A DNA stretch of 64,000 bases from Massilia sp. KIM (lineage in GTDB: Bacteria > Pseudomonadota > Gammaproteobacteria > Burkholderiales > Burkholderiaceae_D). The position numbers were made by a program, and so were the translations under genes. This document shows, one piece after another, positions 54,684 through 64,000 of this stretch (position 1 is its first letter; every line of letters begins with the position of its first letter). The notes beneath the pieces are model-generated. The model did not search any database, was not told the origin of the DNA, and saw only the letters and a program-made list of their open reading frames with translations. Location of the stretch: NCBI RefSeq assembly GCF_002007115.1, contig NZ_MVAD01000002.1, positions 124,001 through 188,000 of the forward strand, read 5' to 3'.

Positions 54684-54780
54684 AGGCTCGGCCGGACAGG
54701 CTCGGCCAGACAGGCTCGGCCAGACAGGCTCGGCCAGATAGGCTCGGCCAGACAGGCTCGGCCGACAGGCTCGGCCAGTA
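54684..54780. repeat. 14-bp tandem repeat (minisatellite), seven copies
   Basis: Unit AGGCTCGGCC(A/G)GA(C/T), seven times from 54684, one copy one base short. Related GGC-rich sequence extends to about 54650. It lies between the FMN riboswitch and the gloA stop, and would differ in copy number between strains. Confidence 0.9.
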
Positions 54781-54799
54781 AAACCCGGCCTGACAGGCC

Positions 54800-55213
54800 T
54801 CAGCTCGTCAGGCCCGCGCCGCCGGCGTTGTCGGCGCGCTCGATCAGCTCGACCTTGTAGCCGTCCGGATCGGTGATGAAGGCGATCACGGTGCTGCCGC
54901 CCTTGACCGGGCCGGGTTCGCGCGTGATGTTGCCGCCGGCCGCGCGCACCTGCTCGCAGGTGGCGTAGATGTCCTCGGTCGAGATCGCGATGTGGCCGTA
55001 GGCCGTGCCCATCTCGTACTTGTCGACGCCGTAGTTGTAGGTCAGTTCGATCTCGGCGTGGTCCGGGTTGCTGCCGTAGCCCAGGAAGGCCAGGGTGTAC
55101 TTGTACTCGGGATTGTCGCTGGTACGCAGCAGCTTCATGCCCAGCACCTTGGTGTAGAACTCGATCGAGCGTTCCAGGTTACCGACGCGGAACATCGTGT
55201 GCAGAATGCGCAT
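54800..55213 (-). CDS. gloA: Lactoylglutathione lyase (glyoxalase I)
   Basis: 137 aa. It isomerises the hemithioacetal of methylglyoxal and glutathione to lactoylglutathione. The metal ligands of the E. coli enzyme are conserved at identical positions: His5, Glu56, His74 and Glu122. Signatures [16 protein letters not shown] and [13 protein letters not shown] are present. The short Gly/Ala tail beyond 125 is unconserved. Stop is 20 bases from the 14-bp repeat array. Confidence 0.95.
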   Translation of the reverse strand: MRILHTMFRVGNLERSIEFYTKVLGMKLLRTSDNPEYKYTLAFLGYGSNPDHAEIELTYNYGVDKYEMGTAYGHIAISTEDIYATCEQVRAAGGNITREPGPVKGGSTVIAFITDPDGYKVELIERADNAGGAGLTS

Positions 55214-55316
55214 GGGGTGGTGTCCTCTTCTTGATTCAAAAAACGGAAAACAGCCATTCTATGCGTTCGTGGACTTGCGTGCCGGAGGGCCCCGCACGCA
55301 GGCCCTGGCCGTGGGC

Positions 55317-55634
55317 TCAGCGGTTCTTGCCGGGAACCGGCTCCACCGAATCGTGGTCGCGCATCGAGCGATGGCGGTCCGGCTGCGGATTGGCTTGTCC
55401 GGTGGCGTCGGGCGCCGGCTCGACCGCCTGTTCCAGGCCCTGGCCGCAGGTGCCGTAGCGGTCGGTGTCCTTCAGGCCCTGGGCCAGGTCTTCGGCCGCC
55501 TGCTTCATGATGCCGCGCGGTTCCTGGTCCTGCCCATCGGGCGACTCGTCGCGCTCGTGCGGCTGGCGCTTGACGCCGTCGTTTTCGATCGGCGCCTTGG
55601 TGTTGACGAAACGGTCCTTGGTTTCGGTAACCAT
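55317..55634 (-). CDS. Hypothetical hydrophilic, probably disordered protein
   Basis: 105 aa, rich in charged residues, Gln and Pro and almost without hydrophobic core (ENDGVKRQPHERDESPDGQDQEPRG-type composition; AAEDLAQGLKDTDRYG in the middle). A strong AGGAGG lies 5 bases before the ATG, which supports expression. Two prolines repeats near the end (DATGQANPQPDRH). Composition recalls stress-induced hydrophilic proteins, but no family is recognised. Confidence 0.65.
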   Translation of the reverse strand: MVTETKDRFVNTKAPIENDGVKRQPHERDESPDGQDQEPRGIMKQAAEDLAQGLKDTDRYGTCGQGLEQAVEPAPDATGQANPQPDRHRSMRDHDSVEPVPGKNR

Positions 55635-55765
55635 GATGTCCTCCTGTGCATGTCGTTTCTTCCATCCTAACCGTGTGCAACAGACACGGTCGCGCAATTG
55701 GATGATGCATTTTTGCAATTAAATAGCTACCATGGAAGCTTGAGCGTTTTCGCGGGAACCTAGCC

Positions 55766-56683
55766 TTGAAACCCGAAGCCCTGCCTTATTCCGCCCACGA
55801 GGGCGAGGCCTGCAAGAACTGCGGCACTGTCCCGCGCGGCAAGTACTGCCACGAGTGCGGCCAGCCCAGCCACGTGCACGTGCCCAGCGCGCGCGAGTTC
55901 CTGCACGAGTTCCTCGGGCACTACGTGGCCCTCGAGGGCAAGCTGTGGAAGTCGTTGATGCGCCTGCTGTTCAAGCCGGGCTTCCTGAGCCGCGAGTACA
56001 TCGAGGGCCGGCGCGTGCGCTACATCGAGCCGCTGCGCCTCTACCTCACCTTCAGCATCATCTTCTTTGCCCTGTTCAAGCTGGGCGGCACCGAGATCGT
56101 GGTGATGGGGAACGCCGGCCAGGCCAGCGTCAGCGCCATCGCCAGCGACAGCCGTACGCGCGACACCGTGGTCGGGCCGGCCACCGCCGCCCAGGCGGCC
56201 GAGTTCGAACGCTTCAAGCAGAAGGTGGTCGGCTGGACGACCATGATCGGCGCCGGCTTCGGACAAAAGACCGCGCGCTTCCTGAACCAGCCGGTCCCGG
56301 TCCAGCAGGAGCAGATCAAGCGCGCCTTCTTCAGCTACACACCCTACGCCATCTTCGCCCTGATGCCGGTGTTCGCCTTCTACCTCAAGCTGCTGTATCT
56401 GGGCACCGGTCGCCTGTATGGCGAGCATTTCCTGTTCGCCCTGCACAGCAACGCCTTCGCCTTCCTGATGCTGAGCGTGATGCTGCTGGTGCCGGGCGAC
56501 TGGGACTTCGTGCGCCTGCTGCTCATCCTGTGGCTGCTGTTCTACCTGCCGACCGCCATGCGCCACGTCTACGGCGGCGGACGCATCGTGACCGGCCTGC
56601 GCTGGTTCCTCCTGATGGTGCTGCATGTGGTGAGCATCGTGCTGGCGGTCGCGGCGGCGGTCGGCGTGGTTCTGGTGGCCTGA
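55766..56683 (+). CDS. DUF3667-family membrane protein with zinc ribbon
   Basis: 305 aa. N-terminal zinc ribbon CKNCG ... CHECG (about 18-36), a cytoplasmic helix region with [39 protein letters not shown] characteristic of DUF3667, then about four membrane helices ([69 protein letters not shown]). Function unknown. The start is a TTG codon; no ATG/GTG in frame is available nearby, so this is an uncommon start. Confidence 0.82.
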   Translation: MKPEALPYSAHEGEACKNCGTVPRGKYCHECGQPSHVHVPSAREFLHEFLGHYVALEGKLWKSLMRLLFKPGFLSREYIEGRRVRYIEPLRLYLTFSIIFFALFKLGGTEIVVMGNAGQASVSAIASDSRTRDTVVGPATAAQAAEFERFKQKVVGWTTMIGAGFGQKTARFLNQPVPVQQEQIKRAFFSYTPYAIFALMPVFAFYLKLLYLGTGRLYGEHFLFALHSNAFAFLMLSVMLLVPGDWDFVRLLLILWLLFYLPTAMRHVYGGGRIVTGLRWFLLMVLHVVSIVLAVAAAVGVVLVA

Positions 56684-56711
56684 TCTTGCGGCTGGCGGGG
56701 GCGGGCCGTTA

Positions 56712-56731
56712 TACTGTTCATCTGTACAGTA
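56712..56731 (+). promoter_or_regulatory. LexA (SOS) box upstream of nadK-recN
   Basis: TACTGTTCATCTGTACAGTA: a complete match to TACTGT-N8-ACAGTA. It lies 103 bases before the nadK start. recN is a classical SOS gene; here the box precedes nadK, so both genes would be LexA-controlled. No second box was seen between nadK and recN. Confidence 0.92.
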
Positions 56732-56834
56732 TTTGATGGGGTGGGGCGGGGCGCTCAACTGGCAGGCAGGGGGATTATCGGTTAATCTCCAGCGTGTCGA
56801 TTTTTCCACCACCCAGCCATTCACCGGGACCGAT

Positions 56835-57752
56835 ATGACCGCTGCCATGCCTGCAACACAACCCATCGTCGCGCTCGTGGTCCGGCAGAACACGGCCGGG
56901 GTCGAGGAGCCGGTCGCGCGCATCGTCGAGTTCCTGCGCGGCGCCGGCTACCGCGTCGTGTTCGAGGAAGACACGGCCGCCCACCTGGCGGCCCATCCGG
57001 TCCTGGCCGGCATCGAGGCCATGAGCGTGGCCGACATCGGCAGCTCGGCCAAGGCCGCGGTGGTGGTCGGCGGCGACGGCACCATGATCGGCATCGCGCG
57101 CCAGCTGGCCAAGTACGACATTCCGCTGGTCGGCATCAACCAGGGACGGCTCGGCTTCATCACCGACATCCCGATGGAAAACATGCTGCCGGCCCTGGGC
57201 GAGGTGCTGCAGGGCAGGGCGCGCGCCGAGGAGCGCAGCCTGCTGGAAGCGCGCGTGATGCGCGGCGGCGAGCAGATCTTTTGCAGCGTCGCCGTCAACG
57301 ACGTGGTGGTGGCGCGCGGCACCGGCGCCGGCATGGTCGAGCTCAAGCTCATCGTGGACGGCGAGTTCATGTACAACCAGCGCTCGGACGGCCTGATCAT
57401 CTCGACCCCCACCGGTTCCACCGCCTATGCGCTGTCGGCCGGCGGTCCGCTGCTGCACCCGACCCTGCAGGGCATCGTGCTGGTGCCGATCGCGCCGCAT
57501 GCGCTGTCGAACCGGCCGATCGTGCTGCCCGACACCAGCGAGATCGTGATCGAGCTGGTGGCCGGGCGCGACATCAGCGTCAACTTCGACATGCAAACCT
57601 TCACCAGCCTGCAACTGGGCGACCGCATCGTCATCTCGCGCTCGCCCGACACCATCATCTTCCTGCATCCGCACGACTGGAGCTACTACCACACGCTGCG
57701 CGAGAAGCTGCACTGGAACGAATACCCGAACAACGAAGGCAAGCTGAAGTAA
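56835..57752 (+). CDS. nadK: NAD kinase
   Basis: 305 aa. It phosphorylates NAD to NADP. The family motif [14 protein letters not shown] near residue 76 and the second [16 protein letters not shown] near 192 are intact. [11 protein letters not shown] is also conserved. The ATG giving MTAAMPATQ is preferred; earlier in-frame codons extend into the SOS-box leader. recN starts 45 bases after the stop. The usual neighbour hrcA is missing here and lies 50 kb upstream. Confidence 0.95.
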   Translation: MTAAMPATQPIVALVVRQNTAGVEEPVARIVEFLRGAGYRVVFEEDTAAHLAAHPVLAGIEAMSVADIGSSAKAAVVVGGDGTMIGIARQLAKYDIPLVGINQGRLGFITDIPMENMLPALGEVLQGRARAEERSLLEARVMRGGEQIFCSVAVNDVVVARGTGAGMVELKLIVDGEFMYNQRSDGLIISTPTGSTAYALSAGGPLLHPTLQGIVLVPIAPHALSNRPIVLPDTSEIVIELVAGRDISVNFDMQTFTSLQLGDRIVISRSPDTIIFLHPHDWSYYHTLREKLHWNEYPNNEGKLK

Positions 57753-57797
57753 CCCACCGAACCGCCACACGCATCGCAAACGGAGACCCGATTTTTC

Positions 57798-59462
57798 ATG
57801 CTGCGCACACTATCCATCCGTGACTTCGTCATTGTCGACGCCATCGAGCTCGAGTTCTCGAACGGCTTCACGGTATTCACCGGCGAGACCGGCGCCGGCA
57901 AGTCGATCCTGATCGACGCGCTGCAACTGGCGCTCGGCGGGCGCGGCGACGCCAGCATGGTGCGCGAGGGTGCGGCCAAGGCCGACATCACGGCCGAGTT
58001 CGCGCTGACCGAGGCGGCGAGCGACTGGCTGGCCGAGAACGAACTGCCGGGCGACGAAGGCGCCGCGCTGCTGCGCCGCGTGATCGACAACGCCGGCCGC
58101 TCCAAGGCCTACATCAACGGCGTGGCCGCCACCGCGGCCCAGTTGCGCGAGCTGGGCGAGATGCTGGTCGATATCCACGGCCAGCACGCGCACCAGTCCC
58201 TGCTCAAGCCGGACGCCCAGCGCGAACTGCTCGACAACCAGATCGCGGTGCGCGATCCGGCCGCGCGCGCCGAGGTGGTCGAGGTCGCGTCGCTGTACCG
58301 CGCCTGGAAGGCACTCGTGCGCCAGCGCGAGGAATACGAGACCAATGCCAAGAACGTGCTGATCGAGCGCGAGCGCCTCGAGTGGCAGGTGAGCGAGCTC
58401 GACAAGCTGGCGCCCAAGCCCGGCGAGTGGGCCGAGATCAGCAACGAGCACAGCCGCCTGTCGCACGCCGCCAGCCTGCTCGAAGGCGCGCAGGAGGCGC
58501 TCAACGCGATCTCGGAGGCCGACCATCCGATCCTGTCGCAGCTCTCGTCGCTGACCCAGAAGCTGGGCAAGCTGGTCGACGTCGACACCCAGTTGCAGCC
58601 GGTGCTGGACTGCATGGAGCCGGCCCGCATCCAGTTGCAGGAGGCGGTGTACGCGCTCAACAACTATATCGACAAGGTCGAGCTCGACCCGGACCGCCTG
58701 CGCGAGGTGGACGCCCGCATGGACGCCCTGCACAGCGCGGCGCGCAAGTACCGCGTCACGCCCGAGGAGCTGCCGGATGAGCACGCCGCCCTGGGCGCCA
58801 AGCTGCGCCAGCTGGCCGACGCGAGCGACATCGAGGGCTTGCGCAAGCAGGAAGAGAAGGCCTATGCGGCCTATCTGGAAGTGGCCCAGAAACTCTCCGG
58901 CCGGCGCGTCAAGGCGGCACAGGAGCTGGGCGCGCAGGTGACCCAGGCGATGCAGGAGCTGAGCATGGGCGGCGGCAGCTTCGCCGTGGCCCTGAATACG
59001 GCCGAGCCGGGCGCGCACGGGCTGGAGCAGGTCGAGTTCCTGGTGGCCGGCCACGCCGGCGTGGCGCCGCGCCCACTGGCCAAGGTGGCCTCGGGCGGCG
59101 AACTGGCGCGCATCTCGCTGGCGATCTCGGTGATCACCTCGAATGCGACGGTGGTGCCGACCCTGATCTTCGACGAGGTCGACACCGGCATCGGCGGCGG
59201 CGTGGCCGAGGTGGTGGGGCGCCTGCTCAAGCGCCTGGGGCAGCAGCGCCAGGTGCTGTGCGTGACCCACCTGCCGCAGGTGGCGAGCCAGGCGAACCAG
59301 CATTTCCAGGTGGCCAAGGGCACGACCGACGCGGGGCGCACGGTCTCGCGCATCGATGTGCTCGACACCCGGGCGCGGGTGGAAGAGGTGGCGCGCATGC
59401 TGGGCGGGATCGAGATCACCGAGACTACGCGCAAGCATGCGCGGGAGTTGCTGGCGTCTTGA
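57798..59462 (+). CDS. recN: DNA repair protein RecN
   Basis: 554 aa, an SMC-like ATPase that holds broken DNA ends during double-strand-break repair. Walker A FTGETGAGKSILIDAL near residue 30, then the long coiled-coil middle (about 155-385), then signature ASGGELARISLAI and Walker B PTLIFDEVDTGIGGG, and the CVTHLPQVASQANQHF H-loop region. Length is standard. The LexA box ahead of nadK probably drives it. The stop is followed by a 520-base repeat-filled gap. Confidence 0.96.
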   Translation: MLRTLSIRDFVIVDAIELEFSNGFTVFTGETGAGKSILIDALQLALGGRGDASMVREGAAKADITAEFALTEAASDWLAENELPGDEGAALLRRVIDNAGRSKAYINGVAATAAQLRELGEMLVDIHGQHAHQSLLKPDAQRELLDNQIAVRDPAARAEVVEVASLYRAWKALVRQREEYETNAKNVLIERERLEWQVSELDKLAPKPGEWAEISNEHSRLSHAASLLEGAQEALNAISEADHPILSQLSSLTQKLGKLVDVDTQLQPVLDCMEPARIQLQEAVYALNNYIDKVELDPDRLREVDARMDALHSAARKYRVTPEELPDEHAALGAKLRQLADASDIEGLRKQEEKAYAAYLEVAQKLSGRRVKAAQELGAQVTQAMQELSMGGGSFAVALNTAEPGAHGLEQVEFLVAGHAGVAPRPLAKVASGGELARISLAISVITSNATVVPTLIFDEVDTGIGGGVAEVVGRLLKRLGQQRQVLCVTHLPQVASQANQHFQVAKGTTDAGRTVSRIDVLDTRARVEEVARMLGGIEITETTRKHARELLAS

Positions 59463-59543
59463 GCGGTCCTCGCGCAATACGCCAGCCCCTCAGCCCAACA
59501 CGCCGGTCCCTCAACCCAACACGTCAGTCCGGCTGCCCTCGCA

Positions 59544-59648
59544 CGTCATTCCGGCGAAGGCCGGAATCCAAGTTTCTCCGCGTCGCGCCAGCTTCAAACG
59601 TCAGTGGCTGCGCGTACAACTTGGATTCCGGCCTTCGCCGGAATGACG
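59544..59648. repeat. Mirrored hairpin repeat, copy H
   Basis: ATTCCGGC stems with long spacer of about 43 bases. The spacer core, read in reverse complement, matches the spacer of copy E (CTGACG..GAAGCTGG), so the long-spacer class has an internal conserved core that occurs in both orientations. Confidence 0.9.
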
Positions 59649-59680
59649 TTTTAAGGCAGCAGGCCGGAATGGGCGGCAGT

Positions 59681-59736
59681 GGGCGACGGGCGACGGGCGA
59701 CGGGCGACGGGCGACGGGCGACGGGCGACGGGCGAC
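59681..59736. repeat. Heptamer tandem repeat (GGGCGAC)x8
   Basis: Eight perfect consecutive 7-base units. Too far from a start codon to shift a reading frame; at most a length-variable spacer in the ohr upstream region. Confidence 0.95.
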
Positions 59737-59982
59737 GGACAGCGGCCGATGGGCAGCGCGCAGCGAGCGGCAATCGTCGTGCGACGCTCGATGAGCCTCG
59801 CCCGGCGCTCTGCAATACGCCCCGCCATCCCTACCACCCACCCACTCCCCCATTGGCAGTAGACCTTCTCTCCCATAGAGCCAAGCGTCATCCCCCCTTC
59901 ATCATTCTGTGGCACAGTTGCATCTCAACCGCGCTCGCGCGGCTCTGGCCAACCACCACCCACAACGAAGGAGGGAACCCGA

Positions 59983-60411
59983 ATGAGCATCGAAAAAGTC
60001 CTGTACCGCGCCCAAGCCACCTCGCAAGGCGGCCGCGAAGGCAACTCCAAGAGTTCCGACGGCGTGCTGGGCCTCAAACTGTCGACCCCGAAGGAGCTCG
60101 GCGGCGGCGGCGGCCCCGGCACCAATCCGGAGCAGCTGTTCGCGGCCGGCTACTCGGCCTGCTTCCTCGGCGCCCTGAAGTTCGTCGCCGGCCAGCAGAA
60201 GGTCGCCCTGCCGCAAGACCTCACCGTTACCGGCGACGTCGGCATCGGCCAGATCCCCACCGGCTTCGGCATCGAAGTCGACCTCACCATCAAGGCGCCC
60301 GGCATGGACCAGGCCCAACTCCAGCAACTGGTCGACAAGGCCCACATCGTCTGCCCCTACTCGAACGCCACGCGTAACAACATTGACGTACGTTTGCACG
60401 TGAATACCTGA
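59983..60411 (+). CDS. ohr: Organic hydroperoxide resistance protein Ohr
   Basis: 142 aa. Ohr is a lipoyl-dependent thiol peroxidase that reduces organic and fatty-acid hydroperoxides. The two catalytic cysteines are present: Cys60 in [10 protein letters not shown] and Cys124 in HIVCPYSNA. The N-terminal [15 protein letters not shown] and [12 protein letters not shown] fit Ohr rather than OsmC. A strong ribosome binding site GAAGGAGGG precedes the ATG. No OhrR-type regulator is adjacent. Confidence 0.95.
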   Translation: MSIEKVLYRAQATSQGGREGNSKSSDGVLGLKLSTPKELGGGGGPGTNPEQLFAAGYSACFLGALKFVAGQQKVALPQDLTVTGDVGIGQIPTGFGIEVDLTIKAPGMDQAQLQQLVDKAHIVCPYSNATRNNIDVRLHVNT

Positions 60412-60443
60412 CGATAGTAGTCGTCACGCGGGACCCCGCTACA

Positions 60444-60449
60444 TATAAT
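60444..60449 (+). promoter_or_regulatory. Putative -10 box of hemH
   Basis: TATAAT in CTACATATAATAG, 28 bases before the hemH start. Its ten-base context equals that before hrcA. No good -35 box. Confidence 0.5.
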
Positions 60450-60477
60450 AGAGGGCGTCCCGTCCATCACTTTTCGT

Positions 60478-61581
60478 ATGCCATTTCGCAAAGAACCGCC
60501 TCACACCCACGGCAATGTGTCCCAGCACGCCATCGTCCTGGTCAACCTCGGTACTCCGGACGAGCCCACCCGCAAGGCGGTGCGCCGTTACCTGAAGCAG
60601 TTCCTGTCCGATCCGCGCGTGGTCGAAATCCCGAGCAAGATCTGGTGGTTCATCCTGAACCTCTTCATCCTGCCTTTCCGCTCCGGCCAGTCGGCCGCCA
60701 AGTACCGGACCATCTGGACACGTGACGGCTCGCCCCTGAAGGTGTACACGGCGAAGCAGGCCGAGCTGCTGGAAGACCTGCTGCGCGAGCGCGGCCACGA
60801 AGGCGTGAAGGTGGCGATGGCGATGCGCTACGGCTCCCCGTCCATCGAGGAAGTGCTGGACCGCCTGAAGGAAGAGGGCTACGGGCGCATCGTGGTGCTG
60901 CCGGCCTACCCGCAGTATTCCGGCACCACCACCGCCTCGATCTGGGACGCCGTGTTCCGTCATTACGCCCAGGTGCGCAACGTGCCCGAGCTGCGCCTGG
61001 TCAGGAACTACCACGACCACGAAGGCTATATCAATGCGCTGGCCGAGAGCGTCCAGACCTATTGGGACACCCACGGCCGCGGCCAGAAGCTGGTGATGAG
61101 TTTCCACGGCGTGCCCAAGCGCACCCTGATGCTGGGCGACCCGTATTTCTGCGAATGCCAGAAAACCGCGCGCCTGCTGGCCGAGGCCCTGGGCATCGGC
61201 CCGGAAGACTACCTGGTGACCTTCCAGTCGCGCTTCGGCAAGGCCGAGTGGCTCCAGCCCTATACCGCGCCGACCGTTCAGGAGCTGGCCCGGCAGGGCG
61301 TGGAGCGCATCGACCTGATCTGCCCCGGTTTCACCAGCGACTGCCTGGAAACCCTGGAAGAGATCAATATGGAAGTGCGCCATGATTTCGAGGCGGCGGG
61401 CGGCAAGGACTACCATTACATTCCCTGCCTGAACGCCTCGCCGGCCTGGATCCTCGGCATGGCCGAGATCGCCGAACAGCACCTGATCGGCTGGCCCACC
61501 ATCCTCACCCCGGCCCAGCGCGCCGCCCAGCGCCGCGACGCCCAGGTCGGCGCCCAGCACGCGGCCCAGCTCGGGGCCTGA
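60478..61581 (+). CDS. hemH: Ferrochelatase HemH
   Basis: 367 aa. Inserts iron into protoporphyrin IX, the last haem step. Signatures LVNLGTPDEPT near residue 19, YPQYSGTTTASIWD, the catalytic SFHGVPKRTL near 207 and CPGFTSDCLETLEEI near 282 are intact. An Ala/Gln-rich C-terminal tail (about 340-367) is unconserved. The preceding step may be done by the HemJ-type protein encoded in this window. Confidence 0.95.
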   Translation: MPFRKEPPHTHGNVSQHAIVLVNLGTPDEPTRKAVRRYLKQFLSDPRVVEIPSKIWWFILNLFILPFRSGQSAAKYRTIWTRDGSPLKVYTAKQAELLEDLLRERGHEGVKVAMAMRYGSPSIEEVLDRLKEEGYGRIVVLPAYPQYSGTTTASIWDAVFRHYAQVRNVPELRLVRNYHDHEGYINALAESVQTYWDTHGRGQKLVMSFHGVPKRTLMLGDPYFCECQKTARLLAEALGIGPEDYLVTFQSRFGKAEWLQPYTAPTVQELARQGVERIDLICPGFTSDCLETLEEINMEVRHDFEAAGGKDYHYIPCLNASPAWILGMAEIAEQHLIGWPTILTPAQRAAQRRDAQVGAQHAAQLGA

Positions 61582-61642
61582 ACATCCCTCGCGGCCGCGA
61601 AATCGTGGCCGGCGTTACCAACCTGCTAAAATGCGCGGTTTG

Positions 61643-61735
61643 TCAGGGCGTCGCGCCGATGCCGACGTAGCACAGCCAGGCCATCACGCCCAGGGTGTAC
61701 AGCACGACGGCACTGCTGATCAGTTGTAGTCTCAT
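61643..61735 (-). CDS. Single-pass membrane microprotein, 30 aa
   Basis: 30 aa (MRLQLISSAVVLYTLGVMAW then a short tail with Cys and Gly). One transmembrane helix. An excellent GGGAGG lies 6 bases before the ATG, which is what supports it as a real gene despite its size. It is divergent from grpE; its promoter would lie among the sequences between 61736 and 61870, which include a perfect palindrome TAACAATTGTTA at 61828-61839. Function unknown. Confidence 0.6.
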   Translation of the reverse strand: MRLQLISSAVVLYTLGVMAWLCYVGIGATP

Positions 61736-61874
61736 GATTCGCCTCCCATCGCTTGCCTGTTGTGCAAGCTTGCTCAGCAGCTTAAATCTTCTGCTTAGGA
61801 AATGAATCAGGGAAACAGTAAAGTCTGTAACAATTGTTATCGGCGGCCACAGCCATGACATTTCTACAATTCCC

Positions 61875-61902
61875 CTTGAAATTGTAGGAGATCGCCCCAT
61901 CT
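61875..61902 (+). promoter_or_regulatory. Sigma-32 (heat-shock) promoter of grpE
   Basis: CTTGAAA, a 13-base spacer and CCCCATCT: a full match to the sigma-32 consensus CTTGAAA-N11-15-CCCCATNT. Transcription would begin about 60 bases before the grpE ATG. Confidence 0.92.
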
Positions 61903-61971
61903 GGGGGGCCTATACATCGGGCAGGACATACCGTCCCATCAGCCAAGTCCTTGATTCTAGGAGTTTTTTCG

Positions 61972-62535
61972 ATGCAAGACCAAGAAAGCAAAGAGGTGAC
62001 GAACCAGCCGGAGGCCGAGCAGCCCGGCGCCGCCGCCGCTGAAGCCCCTGCTGCTGAAACCATCAGCACCGGTGGCCCGAATCTCGAAGAACAGCTGAGC
62101 GCTACCGAAGCCAAGCTGGCCGAGATGCACGACGCCTTCATGCGTGCCAAGGCCGACGCCGAGAACATCCGCCGCCGCGCCCAGGAAGATGTGAGCAAGG
62201 CCCACAAGTTCGCCATCGAAAGCTTCGCCGAGGCCATGGTGCCGGTGCGCGACAGCCTGGAAATGGCCCTGAAGGTCGAAAGCCAGACCGTGGAAGCCAT
62301 CCGCGAAGGCGTGGAAATGACCCTCAAGCAGCTCACTTCCGCCTTCGAGAAGAACCGCCTGATCGAAGTGATGCCCCAGCCGGGCGAGAAACTCGACCCG
62401 AACAAGCACCAGGCCGTGGCCGTGGTGCCGTCCGAGCAGGACCCCAATACGGTCGTGACCGTCCTCCAGAAGGGCTATATGATCGCCGACCGCCTGCTGC
62501 GTCCGGCCATCGTCACCGCCGCAGCGCCGAAGTAA
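61972..62535 (+). CDS. grpE: Nucleotide exchange factor GrpE
   Basis: 187 aa. GrpE releases ADP from DnaK. An acidic Ala/Pro-rich N-terminus (1-35), long coiled-coil (about 36-110: [32 protein letters not shown] in part), and the beta-domain with the family signature [17 protein letters not shown] and [21 protein letters not shown] precedes the ATG at 61972; a GTG/ATG further upstream would only extend into the leader. dnaK follows after 97 bases with its own heat-shock promoter. Confidence 0.96.
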   Translation: MQDQESKEVTNQPEAEQPGAAAAEAPAAETISTGGPNLEEQLSATEAKLAEMHDAFMRAKADAENIRRRAQEDVSKAHKFAIESFAEAMVPVRDSLEMALKVESQTVEAIREGVEMTLKQLTSAFEKNRLIEVMPQPGEKLDPNKHQAVAVVPSEQDPNTVVTVLQKGYMIADRLLRPAIVTAAAPK

Positions 62536-62562
62536 AAAATGCATGCTGCGTCGAGTTAAACA

Positions 62563-62590
62563 CTTGAAAGCACGCAGTATTTCCCAATAT
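62563..62590 (+). promoter_or_regulatory. Sigma-32 (heat-shock) promoter of dnaK
   Basis: CTTGAAA, a 13-base spacer and CCCAATAT, two bases short of the consensus CCCCATNT. It lies 43 bases before the dnaK ATG, between grpE and dnaK, so dnaK can be transcribed independently of grpE. Confidence 0.75.
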
Positions 62591-62632
62591 TGGATCCATC
62601 CGAAACTTTAAGCATTTAAAAGGAAAATAATC

Positions 62633-64000
<1,368 letters not shown>

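Larger units (their letters stand above)
59463..59982. other. Repeat-filled gap between recN and ohr
   Basis: Contains, in order: two 21-bp direct repeats (59483-59524, CAACACG-ended), mirrored repeat copy H (59544-59648), eight perfect copies of the heptamer GGGCGAC (59681-59736) and a plain GC-rich stretch to the ohr ribosome binding site (GAAGGAGGG, 59967-59975). No ORF here has coding character. Confidence 0.75.

Overview
This 64 kb window is chromosomal DNA from a GC-rich betaproteobacterium, most likely an Oxalobacteraceae member of the Massilia/Telluria group. The evidence is very high GC at third codon positions, the order lptD-surA-pdxA-rsmA, leuS-lptE-holA-proA and nadK-recN-hemH-grpE-dnaK, a PEP-CTERM protein beside a PrsT-type TPR protein, and many proteins typical of that group (HemJ, DUF3667, UdgX fusion). 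No phage, IS element, CRISPR array or rRNA operon is visible. The only tRNA is tRNA-Gly(CCC). The window opens inside lptD and closes inside dnaK.

Layout. 0-4.3 kb: outer-membrane assembly and housekeeping (lptD end, surA, pdxA, rsmA). 4.3-7.1 kb: a small exported protein, two paralogous lipoproteins and a HAD phosphatase. 7.1-10.5 kb: hrcA, fur, bamE, dapB and a barstar-like gene. 11-17 kb: leuS-lptE-holA-proA-hemJ. 17.4-19.9 kb: an rRNA methyltransferase and a Bcr/CflA exporter. 19.9-30.1 kb: the main accessory block. A PEP-CTERM protein gene with a clear sigma-54 promoter is divergent from a 934-aa PrsT-type TPR gene. It is followed by a three-gene signalling operon: HDOD-GAF-histidine kinase, REC-PAS-GGDEF-EAL and a 13-repeat Sel1 protein. 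30.2-33 kb: an SOS-box-controlled pair encoding a radical SAM/HhH protein and a DUF4130-UdgX fusion. 33-44.8 kb: mixed accessory genes, trmB and a LytS/LytR-type two-component system. 44.8-53.4 kb: recQ, uppP, redox and regulator genes, and pcm-rhodanese-tolC. 53.7-64 kb: ribB under an FMN riboswitch, gloA, DUF3667, then nadK-recN under a second SOS box, ohr, hemH, and grpE and dnaK, each with its own sigma-32 promoter.

How it fits together. Two LexA boxes tie together recN (break repair), nadK and the UdgX operon (uracil-DNA binding), so DNA-damage functions are spread but co-regulated. The 20-30 kb block suggests control of an exported, PEP-CTERM-sorted surface or biofilm product by sigma-54 and c-di-GMP, although no exosortase gene lies in the window. 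Envelope genes (lptD, lptE, bamE, surA, uppP, tolC) and haem genes (hemJ, hemH) recur through the region.

Non-coding content is unusually rich. One family of mirrored hairpin elements occurs at seven sites, always beside the 3' end of a gene, and its stems show paired, compensatory base changes. Six different short tandem repeats occupy other intergenic spaces. An AT-rich stretch near 23.85 kb carries three interleaved inverted repeats. All functional calls come from reading the sequence; no database search was run.
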